This document shows positions 16,031-25,094 of a stretch of 64,000 bases of DNA, in pieces. The translations under genes were made by a program, and so were the position numbers. The notes under the pieces are model-generated. The model ran no database searches, was not told the origin of the DNA, and worked only from the letters and a program-made list of their open reading frames with translations. Position 1 is the stretch's first letter; each line of letters starts with the position of its first letter. Where the stretch lies: NCBI GenBank assembly GCA_937862735.1, contig CALMDH010000137.1, forward strand, positions 46,556 through 110,555, in the 5' to 3' direction. The DNA comes from M0108 sp937862735 (GTDB taxonomy: Bacteria; Pseudomonadota; Gammaproteobacteria; Chromatiales; Chromatiaceae).

Positions 16031-17179
16031 TCAATCCGCCTGACGGCGCAAAAATGCCGGGATGTCGAGATAGTCCAGGTCGGGCTCGGTTTCGGCGGCG
16101 ACCGGCTTGGAACGGCGTCCAAAGCTATCGGCGAAGCTGGAGGGCTTAGGGGCGGTACGGTCATTCGCCACCACCTGCAGACGGGGCGTTTCCGCGCGGG
16201 TCTGGGCACTGACGCGACCGCGACTGCCGCCGATGCCCGTGGCCACCACGGTGACCCGCATCTCGTTCTCCAGGTCGGGATCGATGACCGTACCCACCAC
16301 CACGGTGGCATCCTCGTCGGCGAAGTCGCGGACGGTGTTGCCCACCTCGTCAAACTCACCGATCGTCAGGTCCATGCCCGCGGTGATGTTGACCAGGATG
16401 CCCCGGGCGCCCGAGAGGTCGATGTCGCCCAACAGGGGACTGTTGATGGCCGCCTCCGCCGCCTCCCGCGCGCGATTGGGCCCACTGGCCGCGCCCATGC
16501 CCATCATGGCCTCGCCCATCTCGGACATGACCGTCTTGACGTCGGCGAAGTCGACGTTGATCAGGCCATGACGGGTGATCAGTTCGGCGATGCCCCGGGT
16601 GGCATTGAGCAGGACGTCGTTGGCGGCCCTGAAGGCGTTCAGCAGGCTCATCTCCTTGCCGAGGACGGCCAGGAGTTTCTCGTTGGGGATGGTGATCAGG
16701 GAATCGACCCGGCCCGCCAAGGCCTCGATGCCCTCCTCGGCGATCTTCATACGCTTGCCCCCCTCGAAGGGGAACGGCTTGGTGACCACCGCCACCGTCA
16801 GAATGCCCAGTTCCTTGGCGACATCCGCGACCACGGGCGCGGCGCCGGAACCCGTGCCACCGCCCATCCCGGCGGTGATGAAGACCATATCGGCCCCTTC
16901 CAGGGCATCACGGATGCGGTCACGATCCTCCTCCGCCGCCTGGCGACCCACGGCCGGGTTGGCGCCAGCCCCCAAGCCCTTGGTGATGGCCGCCCCCAAC
17001 TGCAGGATGGTCTTGACCGTGGAATGTTTCAGGGCCTGGGCATCGGTATTGGCGCAGATGAAATCCACGCCTTCGATGGAGGACTCCATCATATGGTTGA
17101 CGGCATTGCCGCCACCGCCGCCAACGCCGATGACCTTAATGACGGCGCTTTGGGTGTGGGTATCCATCAATTCGAACAT
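16031..17179 (-). CDS. ftsZ: Cell division GTPase FtsZ
   Basis: The 382-residue tubulin homologue builds the Z ring. Seen are the N-terminal GVGGGGGNAVNHM, the tubulin signature GGGTGSGAAP, the T7 loop NVDFADVKTVM, a short acidic-basic linker (about 320-365) and the C-terminal peptide LDYLDIPAFLRRQAD, which binds FtsA and ZipA. The linker holds QTRAETPRLQVV and is of normal length. It is the last gene of the dcw run; 153 nt separate it from ftsA, more than any other junction, so it may have an extra promoter there. Confidence 0.98.
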   Translation of the reverse strand: MFELMDTHTQSAVIKVIGVGGGGGNAVNHMMESSIEGVDFICANTDAQALKHSTVKTILQLGAAITKGLGAGANPAVGRQAAEEDRDRIRDALEGADMVFITAGMGGGTGSGAAPVVADVAKELGILTVAVVTKPFPFEGGKRMKIAEEGIEALAGRVDSLITIPNEKLLAVLGKEMSLLNAFRAANDVLLNATRGIAELITRHGLINVDFADVKTVMSEMGEAMMGMGAASGPNRAREAAEAAINSPLLGDIDLSGARGILVNITAGMDLTIGEFDEVGNTVRDFADEDATVVVGTVIDPDLENEMRVTVVATGIGGSRGRVSAQTRAETPRLQVVANDRTAPKPSSFADSFGRRSKPVAAETEPDLDYLDIPAFLRRQAD

Positions 17180-17332
17180 GTAATGATTCCTCTCACGCTT
17201 GAATATTGTCGCAATGATCGACCCTTGGCCGTCCAGCCCTCATGACCCGGCGACCGTTTGATCGCAACCCGGCGTCCTCGACCACCCGAACGCCACCCGA
17301 GGCCCGCCATGCCGGCGGAGCCCAGCAGAACC

Positions 17333-18568
17333 TTAAAAATTGCCCTGGAACCAGCGCTTCATCCGCTCCCAGATGGCCCCGGCGCCCCGGAGATCCCGGG
17401 GCTCGGCGCGGTAGGCCGGGCGATTCTGGCGGGCATAGAGGAGCAGCCCGACCCCCGTGCTGTGGATCGGATTGCTCAACACCTCCTCCAGACCCACCGC
17501 ATTCTGGGAGTGGCCCAGGCGCACCGGCATGTGGAAGACCTCCTCCGCCAAATCGATCAGGCCCGCCATCTTGGCGCTGCCGCCGGTCAGGACGACGCCG
17601 CTGGCGACTTTCGGCTCCAGGCCGGTGCGTCGCAGCTCCATCTGCGCCAAGGTCAATAGCTCCTCGTACCGGGGCTCCACCACCTCCGCCAAGGTCTGCC
17701 GCGCCAGCCGCCGCGGCGGACGTTCGCCAATACTCGGCACCTCGATCATCTCGTCCCCCCCGGCCAACTGGGCCAGGGCGCAGGCATGGCGGATCTTGAT
17801 GCGCTCGGCATACTGGGTCGGGGTGCGCAGGGCCACGGCGATATCGTTGGTCACCTGATCCCCGGCGATGGGGATGACGGCCGTATGCTGGATGGCCCCG
17901 TCGGTGAAGACCGCCAGGTCCGTGGTGCCGCCGCCGATGTCGATCAGGCAGACGCCTAGCTCCTTCTCGTCCTCGCCGAGGACCGCGTAACTGGAACCGA
18001 GCTGCTCCAGAACCAGGTCATCCACCTCCAGACCACAGCGGCGGATGCACTTGACGATATTCTGGGCGGCGCTGACGGCGCCGGTGACCAGGTGCACTCT
18101 GGCCTCCAGACGGACGCCGCACATACCCACCGGCTCGCGGATGCCCTCCTGGCCATCGATGACGAACTCCTGGGGCAGGATGTGCAGGATCTTCTGGTCC
18201 GCCGGGATCGCCACCGCCCGGGCAGCGTCGATGACCCGGTCCAGGTCCGCCTGGGTCACCTCGCGGTCCTTGATGGCGGTCACCCCATTGGAGCTCAGGC
18301 TGCGGATATGACTGCCGGCGATACCGGCATGGACGGCATGGATCTCACAGCCGGCCATCAGCTCCGCCTCTTCCACGGCCCGCTGAATGGACTGGACGGT
18401 GGACTCGATATCAACCACGACCCCCCGTTTGAGGCCCCGGGAGGGGTGCATCCCCACCCCCACGACCTCCACCAGGCCATCCTCCCGCTCCTCGCCGACG
18501 AGGCAGGCGACCTTGGAAGTACCGACATCGAGTCCCACCAGTAGATTCTTGTCTCCGCGTCGCGCCAT
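17333..18568 (-). CDS. ftsA: Cell division protein FtsA
   Basis: The 411-residue actin-like ATPase tethers FtsZ to the membrane. Phosphate loops are in LLVGLDVGTSKVACLVGE and LIDIGGGTTDLAVF, the adenosine motif in GVVLTGGSAKMAGL. The C-terminal IWERMKRWFQGNF is the expected amphipathic membrane-targeting helix. The start is 4 nt after the ftsQ stop, so the two are coupled. Confidence 0.97.
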   Translation of the reverse strand: MARRGDKNLLVGLDVGTSKVACLVGEEREDGLVEVVGVGMHPSRGLKRGVVVDIESTVQSIQRAVEEAELMAGCEIHAVHAGIAGSHIRSLSSNGVTAIKDREVTQADLDRVIDAARAVAIPADQKILHILPQEFVIDGQEGIREPVGMCGVRLEARVHLVTGAVSAAQNIVKCIRRCGLEVDDLVLEQLGSSYAVLGEDEKELGVCLIDIGGGTTDLAVFTDGAIQHTAVIPIAGDQVTNDIAVALRTPTQYAERIKIRHACALAQLAGGDEMIEVPSIGERPPRRLARQTLAEVVEPRYEELLTLAQMELRRTGLEPKVASGVVLTGGSAKMAGLIDLAEEVFHMPVRLGHSQNAVGLEEVLSNPIHSTGVGLLLYARQNRPAYRAEPRDLRGAGAIWERMKRWFQGNF

Positions 18569-18572
18569 GAGG

Positions 18573-19499
18573 CTAGCTCCGGTAGGGCAAAAGGTCCCCG
18601 TCCGGGGAACCTGGATGATTAAAGAAACGGGTTACCGTCGCGGGGTCAGGGTAGACGAGTTCCGACCCCAGGGGATACCCCAGTCCCTGCGCCACCCGGG
18701 CGGCGAGCCGGGCCCCGGACCAACTGACGGCTAACCCATTACTATATCGCATGTCCACGCGCGCCGGCCGACCGGCGGCGAGGATCTCGGGATAGGCGCG
18801 CAGGAAGCGCTCCAGCCGCGTTTCCACCTCGGTCCTGCCCAGCAGGAGGGTAAAACCCGCGTCGGTGGTCAGGGTCCAGGCCCCGCGCGCGTCATCCTGC
18901 AGGGTCAGGATCACCAGGTCCCGGGCCTTGAGCCGTTCCCCCCAGGCCAGATACCGCTCCACCACCTGCCGGGCCTGATCGTCAGGGCCCCGCAGCAGGG
19001 GCAGGCCCGCCGGGATCTCGTGCCGCTCCGGCCGGAAGATCACCCCCTCCGCCGTCACCAGACCTCCCTCGCCCCAACGGGCCAGGGGCTTATGCTCCGT
19101 GACCGCGATCACCAGCCGGTCCGGCCAGGCGCGGCGCACGCCGGCATTGGCCACCCAGGGCAACTCCCGGATGGCCGCCTGGATGCTGGCCAGATCCTGG
19201 GTGAGGATGCCGGCCTCCAGCGTCATGCCGACCCGTTCCTGGATCTGCTGCAGGGTCATGCGCCGCACCTCGCCCTCAATGCTGACGACCCGCACTGGCA
19301 GATACTGGGACTCGAGTTGCAACAGCCAGTGACCGCCGGCCACCATGGCCAGGATCAGCCCCAAGCCCGACAGGCCCTTGAGAAAGCGCCAGGCCAGCCT
19401 GGGCTCCAGCCGCGGCAGGCTGAAGGCCGGGGCGGGACTTGTCTGGGGCGGATCAAACCATCTCAAGACTCGTCTCCAGGATGCGCCACACCAGTTCAT
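18573..19499 (-). CDS. ftsQ: Cell division protein FtsQ
   Basis: The 308-residue bitopic protein has a short cytoplasmic part, one membrane segment (GLGLILAMVAGGHWLL, about 43-61), a POTRA domain (VVSIEGEVRRMTLQQIQERV) and a beta domain ending RVAQGLGYPLG. It links early and late divisome proteins. The ATG at 19499 lies 47 nt inside ddl; a TTG at about 19466 is an alternative start. Both keep the membrane segment. Confidence 0.92.
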   Translation of the reverse strand: MNWCGASWRRVLRWFDPPQTSPAPAFSLPRLEPRLAWRFLKGLSGLGLILAMVAGGHWLLQLESQYLPVRVVSIEGEVRRMTLQQIQERVGMTLEAGILTQDLASIQAAIRELPWVANAGVRRAWPDRLVIAVTEHKPLARWGEGGLVTAEGVIFRPERHEIPAGLPLLRGPDDQARQVVERYLAWGERLKARDLVILTLQDDARGAWTLTTDAGFTLLLGRTEVETRLERFLRAYPEILAAGRPARVDMRYSNGLAVSWSGARLAARVAQGLGYPLGSELVYPDPATVTRFFNHPGSPDGDLLPYRS

Positions 19500-20376
19500 C
19501 GAAATCGAGGCCCCGGGCGCGGGCGGCCATGGGCACCAGGCTATGGTCGGTCATCCCGGGCACCGTGTTGATCTCCAGCAGGTAGGGATTGCCGGTCCCA
19601 TCCAGCATCAGATCCACCCGCCCCCAGCCCCGGGCACCGACGGCCGCGAAGGCCGCCAGGGACAGGGCCTGGAGCCGGGCCTCGTCCACGGCGCTCAGAC
19701 CACAGGGACAGAGGTAACGGGTATCGTCGGCGAAGTATTTGGCCTGGTAGTCATAGAAGACCCGCGGCGTCTCCAGGCGGATCAGGGGCAGGGCCTCGTC
19801 GCCCAGGATGGCGCAGGTGTATTCGGGGCCACTGATCCAGCGTTCCGCCAGGACCAGCCGATCGAAGCGCGCCGCCTCCCGCCAGGCGGCGGCGAGCTGG
19901 GCCACGTCGTCCACCCGGGCCATGCCGATGCTGGAACCCTCGTGAGCGGGCTTGATCATGAGGGGAAAGCCCAGGGCGGCGGCCCGGGCCAGATCGGTCT
20001 CCTCCCGCAGCGGGGCGAACTCCGCCGTAGGCAGGCCGGCGCCCTGCCAGGCCAGCTTGCAGCGATACTTGTCCATCCCCAGGGCGGAGCCCAGGACCCC
20101 GGAGCCGGTGTAGGGCAGCCCCAGGGTCTCCAGGGCACCCTGGATCTGGCCATCCTCCCCCCCCCGGCCATGGAGCATGATGAAGACCCGGTCGAAGCCC
20201 CCTTGCGCCAGGTGGGCCAGCACCTGGCGGTCCGGATCGATGGGCGTCACCGCGACCCCCCGGCGCCGCAAGGCGGCGAGGACGGCGTTGCCGCTCTTGA
20301 GGGAGATCTCCCGTTCGGCCGATTGGCCACCCAACAGCAGGGCCACCTGACCAAACCGGGCCGCGTCGGTGCTCAT
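19453..20376 (-). CDS. ddl: D-alanine--D-alanine ligase
   Basis: The ATG at 20376 gives 307 residues. The ATP-grasp enzyme makes D-Ala-D-Ala for peptidoglycan. It has VALLLGGQSAEREISL, the HGRGGEDGQIQG region, MDKYRCKLAWQGAGLPT, MIKPAHEGSSIGM, and the C-terminal DLMLDGTGNPYLLEINTVPGMT with the Mg ligands. The HGRGGEDG loop, instead of HGxxGEDG with a small residue, is within family variation. The start overlaps the murB stop as ATGA; a longer frame upstream is a murB shadow. Confidence 0.96.
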   Translation of the reverse strand: MSTDAARFGQVALLLGGQSAEREISLKSGNAVLAALRRRGVAVTPIDPDRQVLAHLAQGGFDRVFIMLHGRGGEDGQIQGALETLGLPYTGSGVLGSALGMDKYRCKLAWQGAGLPTAEFAPLREETDLARAAALGFPLMIKPAHEGSSIGMARVDDVAQLAAAWREAARFDRLVLAERWISGPEYTCAILGDEALPLIRLETPRVFYDYQAKYFADDTRYLCPCGLSAVDEARLQALSLAAFAAVGARGWGRVDLMLDGTGNPYLLEINTVPGMTDHSLVPMAARARGLDFDELVWRILETSLEMV

Positions 20377-21302
20377 GGCAGGTTTCCTCCGATGCAATGG
20401 ACCTCGGGTTGCAGGCGCACACCGCTCTGGCCCTCCACCCGCGCCTGGATGCGCGCCATCAGCGCCCGGATGTCCCGGGCGCTGGCGCCACCGGTATTGA
20501 CGATGAAATTGGCATGCCGGGTGGAGACCTGGGCCCCACCCTCGCGCTCGCCCTTGAGGCCCGCCGCCTCGATCAGGCGCGCGGCATAGTCCCCCGGGGG
20601 GTTGCGGAAGACGGACCCGCAACTCGGCTCACCGATGGGCTGGGTGCGGTTGCGCCGCTCCAGCAGGTCGCGGATGCGCGCCTGACAGGCCGCCGGCTCC
20701 CCCGCCTCCAGTTCCAGCTCCGCCGCCAGGAACCACTCCCCGTCCGGGCCCACGACCTGGCGGTAGCCCACGCGGAAATCCGCGGGACCCCGCTCCCGGA
20801 GCTGGCCCCCGCGGTCGATGGTCGTCACCCGGCGCACCCGGGTCCAGATCTCGCCGCCATGGGCCCCGGCGTTGAGGGCCAGGGCCCCGCCCAGGGTACC
20901 GGGGATGCCGGCCAGGAATTCACAACCGGACAGCCCGGCCCGGGCGGCGAAGCGCGCCAGCTTGGCGCAGGGGACGCCGCACTCGGCCCGCAGGCCCAGA
21001 GGGCCCAGCCGCTCCAGACCGCCCAGCCGCCCCTGGGTGTGAATGACCGTGCCGGGAAAGCCGGCGTCATCCACCAGGAGATTGCTCCCCAGACCCAGCC
21101 ACAGCAGGGGCTCGGCGGGCTCCAGGGCGCGCAGGAAGGCCGCCAGGTCGGCGGCGTCCGCCGGGCGGTAGAAGCGTCGCGCCACCCCGCCGACCCGCCA
21201 ACTGGTGTGGCGGGCCAGGGGTTCCTCCAGGCGGAGTTCACCGCGCAGACCGGCCGCCAGCGCAATCTGGGGGGATGAGGCGGGAAGCATGGCGTCGCTC
21301 AT
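20373..21302 (-). CDS. murB: UDP-N-acetylenolpyruvoylglucosamine reductase
   Basis: The ATG at 21302 gives 309 residues of the flavoenzyme that makes UDP-MurNAc. FAD-binding marks are LARHTSWRVGGVARRF, LLWLGLGSNLLVDDAGF and GIPGTLGGALALNAGAHGGE; the catalytic Ser region is PSCGSVFRNPPGDYAARLIEAAGLKG. It overlaps the murC stop by 4 nt and the ddl start by 4 nt. It lacks the long insert of the E. coli enzyme (type II-like length). Confidence 0.96.
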   Translation of the reverse strand: MSDAMLPASSPQIALAAGLRGELRLEEPLARHTSWRVGGVARRFYRPADAADLAAFLRALEPAEPLLWLGLGSNLLVDDAGFPGTVIHTQGRLGGLERLGPLGLRAECGVPCAKLARFAARAGLSGCEFLAGIPGTLGGALALNAGAHGGEIWTRVRRVTTIDRGGQLRERGPADFRVGYRQVVGPDGEWFLAAELELEAGEPAACQARIRDLLERRNRTQPIGEPSCGSVFRNPPGDYAARLIEAAGLKGEREGGAQVSTRHANFIVNTGGASARDIRALMARIQARVEGQSGVRLQPEVHCIGGNLP

Positions 21303-22774
21303 GGACCAACCCCAACGCGCAGCAGCGCCGGCAGCCGTGCCGCCAGGCCCCCGATATCCCCGGCCCCGGAGAGCAGGACCAGGTCCCCGTCCTCCAGCAA
21401 CTTGTCCAGCACCCGGGGGACCTCCTCCAGCTCCGGACAGAAGACCGGATCGACCTGGGCCCGGACGCGGATGGCCCGGCTCAGGGCGCGCCCATCGGCG
21501 CCGGCGATGGGCGCCTCCCCCGCCGCGTAGACCTCGCACAGCACCAGCCGGTCGACGCTAGACAGGACCTGGGCGAAGTCGTCGAATTGCTCCTGGGTGC
21601 GGGTGTAGCGATGGGGCTGGAAGACCAGCACCAGCCGCCGCCCTGGCCAGCCCTGACGGGCGGCCTCCAAGGTCGCCGCCACCTCCCGGGGATGGTGACC
21701 GTAGTCGTCGATCAGCACCAGTTTCCGGCCGGCAGCGTCCCGGACCTCGCTGACCACGAAGCGCCGGCCGATGCCCTGGAAGCCCGCCAGGGCGCGGCGG
21801 ATGGCCGCCTCCGGCACCCCCAGCTCCAGGCCGACGCTGATCGCCGCCAGGGCGTTGAGCACATTGTGGCGACCCGCGAGATTGAGCTCCACCGGAAAGC
21901 TACCGCCCCGATGCTGGGCGGTGAAGTACATGCGCAGGCCCTCCTGGCGCACCTCCAGGGCACGTACGTCCGCCTCCGGCCGGGTACCGTAGGTGCGCAC
22001 CGGGCGGGGTACCTGGGGCACCAGGGCGCGCACCTCCTCGTCGTCGATGCACAGCACCGCCAGCCCGTAAAAGGGTAGGTGGTGCAGGAATTCCATGAAG
22101 GTGTTGCGCAGCCGGCCGAAGTCATGGCCATAGGTAACCATGTGGTCGGCGTCGATATTGGTCACCACCGCCAGCATAGGCTGGAGATAGAGGAAGGAGG
22201 CATCGCTCTCGTCGGCCTCGGCCACCAGGTAATGGGACCCGCCGAGACGGGCATTGGCCCCGGCGCTGTTGAGCAGCCCGCCGATGACGAAGGTCGGGTC
22301 CAGGCCGCCCTCGGCCAGGACGCTGGCCACCAGGCTGGTGGTGGTGGTCTTGCCGTGGGTGCCGGCCACTGCCACGCCGTAGTAGAAGCGCATCAGCTCG
22401 GCCAGCATTTCTGCCCGCCGGACCAGGGGGATACGCCCGGCGCGGGCCGCGACCACCTCCGGGTTGGCCTCATCGATGGCCGTCGAGACGACCACGGCGT
22501 CCGTCCCCAGAATGTGTTCCGCCGCGTGACCGATGAAGACCTGGGCGCCCAGCTCCGCCAGGCGGCGCGTCGCCGCATTGGGCCGCTTGTCGGAACCAGA
22601 GACGGTGTAGCCCAGATCAAGCATGATCTCGGCGATGCCGCTCATGCCGGCACCGCCGATGCCGATAAAGTGCAGGCGACGGATACGGCCCATGCGCCCC
22701 GCGTGATGACCCTGAGCGGTACCAGCAACGAGGCCAGCGTGGCGGGGAGGCAGGGGGGGTTGCGGCTGGCTCAT
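21299..22774 (-). CDS. murC: UDP-N-acetylmuramate--L-alanine ligase
   Basis: The ATG at 22774 overlaps the murG stop as ATGA and gives 491 residues. MurC adds L-Ala to UDP-MurNAc. The N-terminal Rossmann motif is HFIGIGGAGMSGIAEIM, the ATP loop is VAGTHGKTTTTSLVA, followed by EADESDASF, RHNVLNALAAISVG and IDDYGHHPREV. The first about 28 residues (Pro/Gly/His-rich) are not conserved; a start at MGRIRRLHFIG is possible. Confidence 0.97.
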   Translation of the reverse strand: MSQPQPPLPPRHAGLVAGTAQGHHAGRMGRIRRLHFIGIGGAGMSGIAEIMLDLGYTVSGSDKRPNAATRRLAELGAQVFIGHAAEHILGTDAVVVSTAIDEANPEVVAARAGRIPLVRRAEMLAELMRFYYGVAVAGTHGKTTTTSLVASVLAEGGLDPTFVIGGLLNSAGANARLGGSHYLVAEADESDASFLYLQPMLAVVTNIDADHMVTYGHDFGRLRNTFMEFLHHLPFYGLAVLCIDDEEVRALVPQVPRPVRTYGTRPEADVRALEVRQEGLRMYFTAQHRGGSFPVELNLAGRHNVLNALAAISVGLELGVPEAAIRRALAGFQGIGRRFVVSEVRDAAGRKLVLIDDYGHHPREVAATLEAARQGWPGRRLVLVFQPHRYTRTQEQFDDFAQVLSSVDRLVLCEVYAAGEAPIAGADGRALSRAIRVRAQVDPVFCPELEEVPRVLDKLLEDGDLVLLSGAGDIGGLAARLPALLRVGVGP

Positions 22775-23850
22775 GGGCGAATCTCGGCAAGGCAGGCGGC
22801 GGCGATACGGCCGGCGGCATCCGGCGCGGCCAGGGCGCGGGCAGCCTCCGCCATGGCCAGCAGGCGGGGCCGGTCCCCCAGCAAACGGCTCAGGACGGCA
22901 CTCAGATGGGCGGGTTCCAGTTGGGTCTGGGGCAGAATCTCGGCGGCCCCCGCCTCGGCCAGCACCCGGGCGTTGGCCGTCTGGTGGTCGTCCACTGCGT
23001 GGGGGTAGGGGACCAGCACGGCGCCCAGGCCGGCGGCGGCCAGTTCCGACACCGTGAGGGCGCCGGCGCGGCATAGTACCAGATCCGCCCAGCCATAGGC
23101 CTCCGCCATGTCGGCAATAAAAGGCGTGACCTCGGCGGCGACCCCCGCCGCGGCATAGGCCTGTCGGGCGACCTCCAGGGTCTGCTCACCGGCCTGATGG
23201 CGGACCAGCGGCCGGAGTGGCGCTGGCAACAGGGCCAGGGCCGGGGCAACCCGCTCGTTGAGGGCCAGGGCGCCGAGGGAGCCCCCCACCACCAGCAGTC
23301 GCGGGGGTCCCTGGCGATGGGCCAGACGCGCCGCCGGCGGCGGCAGGGCGGCGATGGCCGTGCGCACCGGGTTGCCGCAGGTCTCGGCCCGCCGCGCGGG
23401 CGGGAAGCTATCCGGAAAGGCCTGAAAGACCCGTCGTGCCAGGCGCGCCAGCCAGCGATTGGTCAAACCCGGCACCCGGTTCTGCTCCTGGATGACCAGG
23501 GGGATGCCCAGCAGCCAGGCCATGAGCCCGCCGGGGCCCGAGGCGAAGCCACCCATTCCCAGCACCAGATCCGGCCGGCGGCGGCGCAGGATGCCCGCCG
23601 CCTGCCATAGGGCCAGGGCCAGCTTGCCGGGGGCGGCCAGCAGGGCCAGGGCCCCCTTGCCGCGCAGGCCCTCGATGCCCAGCCATTCGATGGGGAAACC
23701 CTGTTCGGGCACCAGGCGGGCCTCCATGCGGTTGCGGGTGCCGATCCAGAAAACCTCGTGCCCCTGGGCGCGCAGCCACTCCGCCACCGCCAGGGCGGGA
23801 AAGACATGACCGCCGGTACCCCCGGCCATGATGGCTAGGCGCGCGCCCAT
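22771..23850 (-). CDS. murG: UDP-GlcNAc:lipid I N-acetylglucosaminyltransferase
   Basis: The ATG at 23850 gives 359 residues. MurG makes lipid II at the inner face of the membrane. The G loops are MAGGTGGHVFPALAVAEWL and GMGGFASGPGGLMAWLLGI; the donor site is in VVGGSLGALALNE and CRAGALTVSELAAAGLGAVLVPYPHAVDDHQ. Its start lies 16 nt inside ftsW. Composition and length are ordinary. Confidence 0.97.
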   Translation of the reverse strand: MGARLAIMAGGTGGHVFPALAVAEWLRAQGHEVFWIGTRNRMEARLVPEQGFPIEWLGIEGLRGKGALALLAAPGKLALALWQAAGILRRRRPDLVLGMGGFASGPGGLMAWLLGIPLVIQEQNRVPGLTNRWLARLARRVFQAFPDSFPPARRAETCGNPVRTAIAALPPPAARLAHRQGPPRLLVVGGSLGALALNERVAPALALLPAPLRPLVRHQAGEQTLEVARQAYAAAGVAAEVTPFIADMAEAYGWADLVLCRAGALTVSELAAAGLGAVLVPYPHAVDDHQTANARVLAEAGAAEILPQTQLEPAHLSAVLSRLLGDRPRLLAMAEAARALAAPDAAGRIAAACLAEIRP

Positions 23851-25094
23851 TTCACCCCGCCACCGCCCCCGGCGGTTGCCGCGGCCCGGGGATCGTGCCG
23901 TGTTTCCAGGTCGATGCGCAGCAGCACGGCAATGATCATGCAGACCACGATCAGGCTGTTGCTGCCATAACTGAGAAAGGGCAGGGTCAGGCCTTTGGTC
24001 GGCAGGAGCCCGACATTGACGCCGATATTGATTAACCCCTGCAGCCCCAGACCGAGGCCGAAGCCCTGGGCCAGATAGGCGTCGAAGTGGCGTCCGGCCA
24101 GGCGGGCGCGAAAGCCGATCTGGAAGGCGCGCCAGACGATGAAGCCCATGGCCGCCGTCACCAGCAGGACCCCGGCCAGGCCCAGTTCCTCGCCGACCAC
24201 GGCGATGATGAAGTCGGTGTGCGCCTCCGGCAGATAAAACTGCTTCTGGATGCCGTTGCCCAGCCCCACCCCCGCCCACTCGCCCCGGCCGAAGGCGATC
24301 AGGGCCTGGCTCAACTGGAACCCGGTGTTGTAGGGATCGGCCCAGGGATCCAGATAGGAGGTCACCCGTTGCAACCGGTAGGGCGAGGACAGCACCAGGC
24401 CGATCCCGGACAGGACCACGGCCAGCCCCAGCCCCCCGAAATAGAGCAGCCGCACCCCGCCCAGGAAGAGCATCCCCATGACCGTCGCCATCAGCACCAC
24501 CGTGGTGCCGAAATCGGGCTCGGCCATGATCAGGGTGGCGGCGATGACGATCAGCGCCATCGGCTTGACGAAGCCGAGGAGGCTCGTCTCCACCTCTTCC
24601 CGCCGCCGGATCAGGTAGCCGGCGATGAAGATGACGGCGAAGAACTTCATCAACTCAGAGCTCTGGAGATTGAAGGGCCCCAGGGGTATCCAGCGGGTGG
24701 CGCCGTTGACGTTGCGTCCCAGGCCCGGGATCAGCACCAGCACCAGCAGCGACAGACCGACGAAGAAGAGCAGGGTGCCTTGACGCTCCCAGACGCGGAT
24801 CGGCACCAGCAGGACGCCCAGGGCCGCGGAGAGGGCCAGGACCAGGGCGGCGCCATGGCGCAGGACGAAATGAAAGGGATTGCCAAAGGTACGATCGGCG
24901 ATGGGCATGGAGGCCGAGGCCACCATGATGAAGCCCAGCCCGACCAGGGCCGCCGCGCAGACCAGCAGCGCCCAGTCCATGTCCGGCAGCCGGGGGGCGC
25001 GTTGGCGGTGGGAGAGGGTCCGCACCCCCGCTTCCGACGCGCTCGGGGCCGAATCCATCGCCGAACCCGGGGATGGACTTATGGATGAACTCAT
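23835..25094 (-). CDS. ftsW: Lipid II polymerase FtsW (SEDS family)
   Basis: The 419-residue protein has about ten membrane segments and polymerises septal glycan with FtsI. SEDS marks include GATRWIPLGPFNLQSSELMK, MAEPDFGTTVVL, SYLDPWADPYNTGFQLSQAL and the C-terminal GLTLPFLSYGSNSLIV. A hydrophilic Ser/Pro-rich N-terminal tail of about 38 residues precedes the first segment. The start overlaps the murD stop as ATGA. Confidence 0.96.
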   Translation of the reverse strand: MSSSISPSPGSAMDSAPSASEAGVRTLSHRQRAPRLPDMDWALLVCAAALVGLGFIMVASASMPIADRTFGNPFHFVLRHGAALVLALSAALGVLLVPIRVWERQGTLLFFVGLSLLVLVLIPGLGRNVNGATRWIPLGPFNLQSSELMKFFAVIFIAGYLIRRREEVETSLLGFVKPMALIVIAATLIMAEPDFGTTVVLMATVMGMLFLGGVRLLYFGGLGLAVVLSGIGLVLSSPYRLQRVTSYLDPWADPYNTGFQLSQALIAFGRGEWAGVGLGNGIQKQFYLPEAHTDFIIAVVGEELGLAGVLLVTAAMGFIVWRAFQIGFRARLAGRHFDAYLAQGFGLGLGLQGLINIGVNVGLLPTKGLTLPFLSYGSNSLIVVCMIIAVLLRIDLETRHDPRAAATAGGGGGVKWARA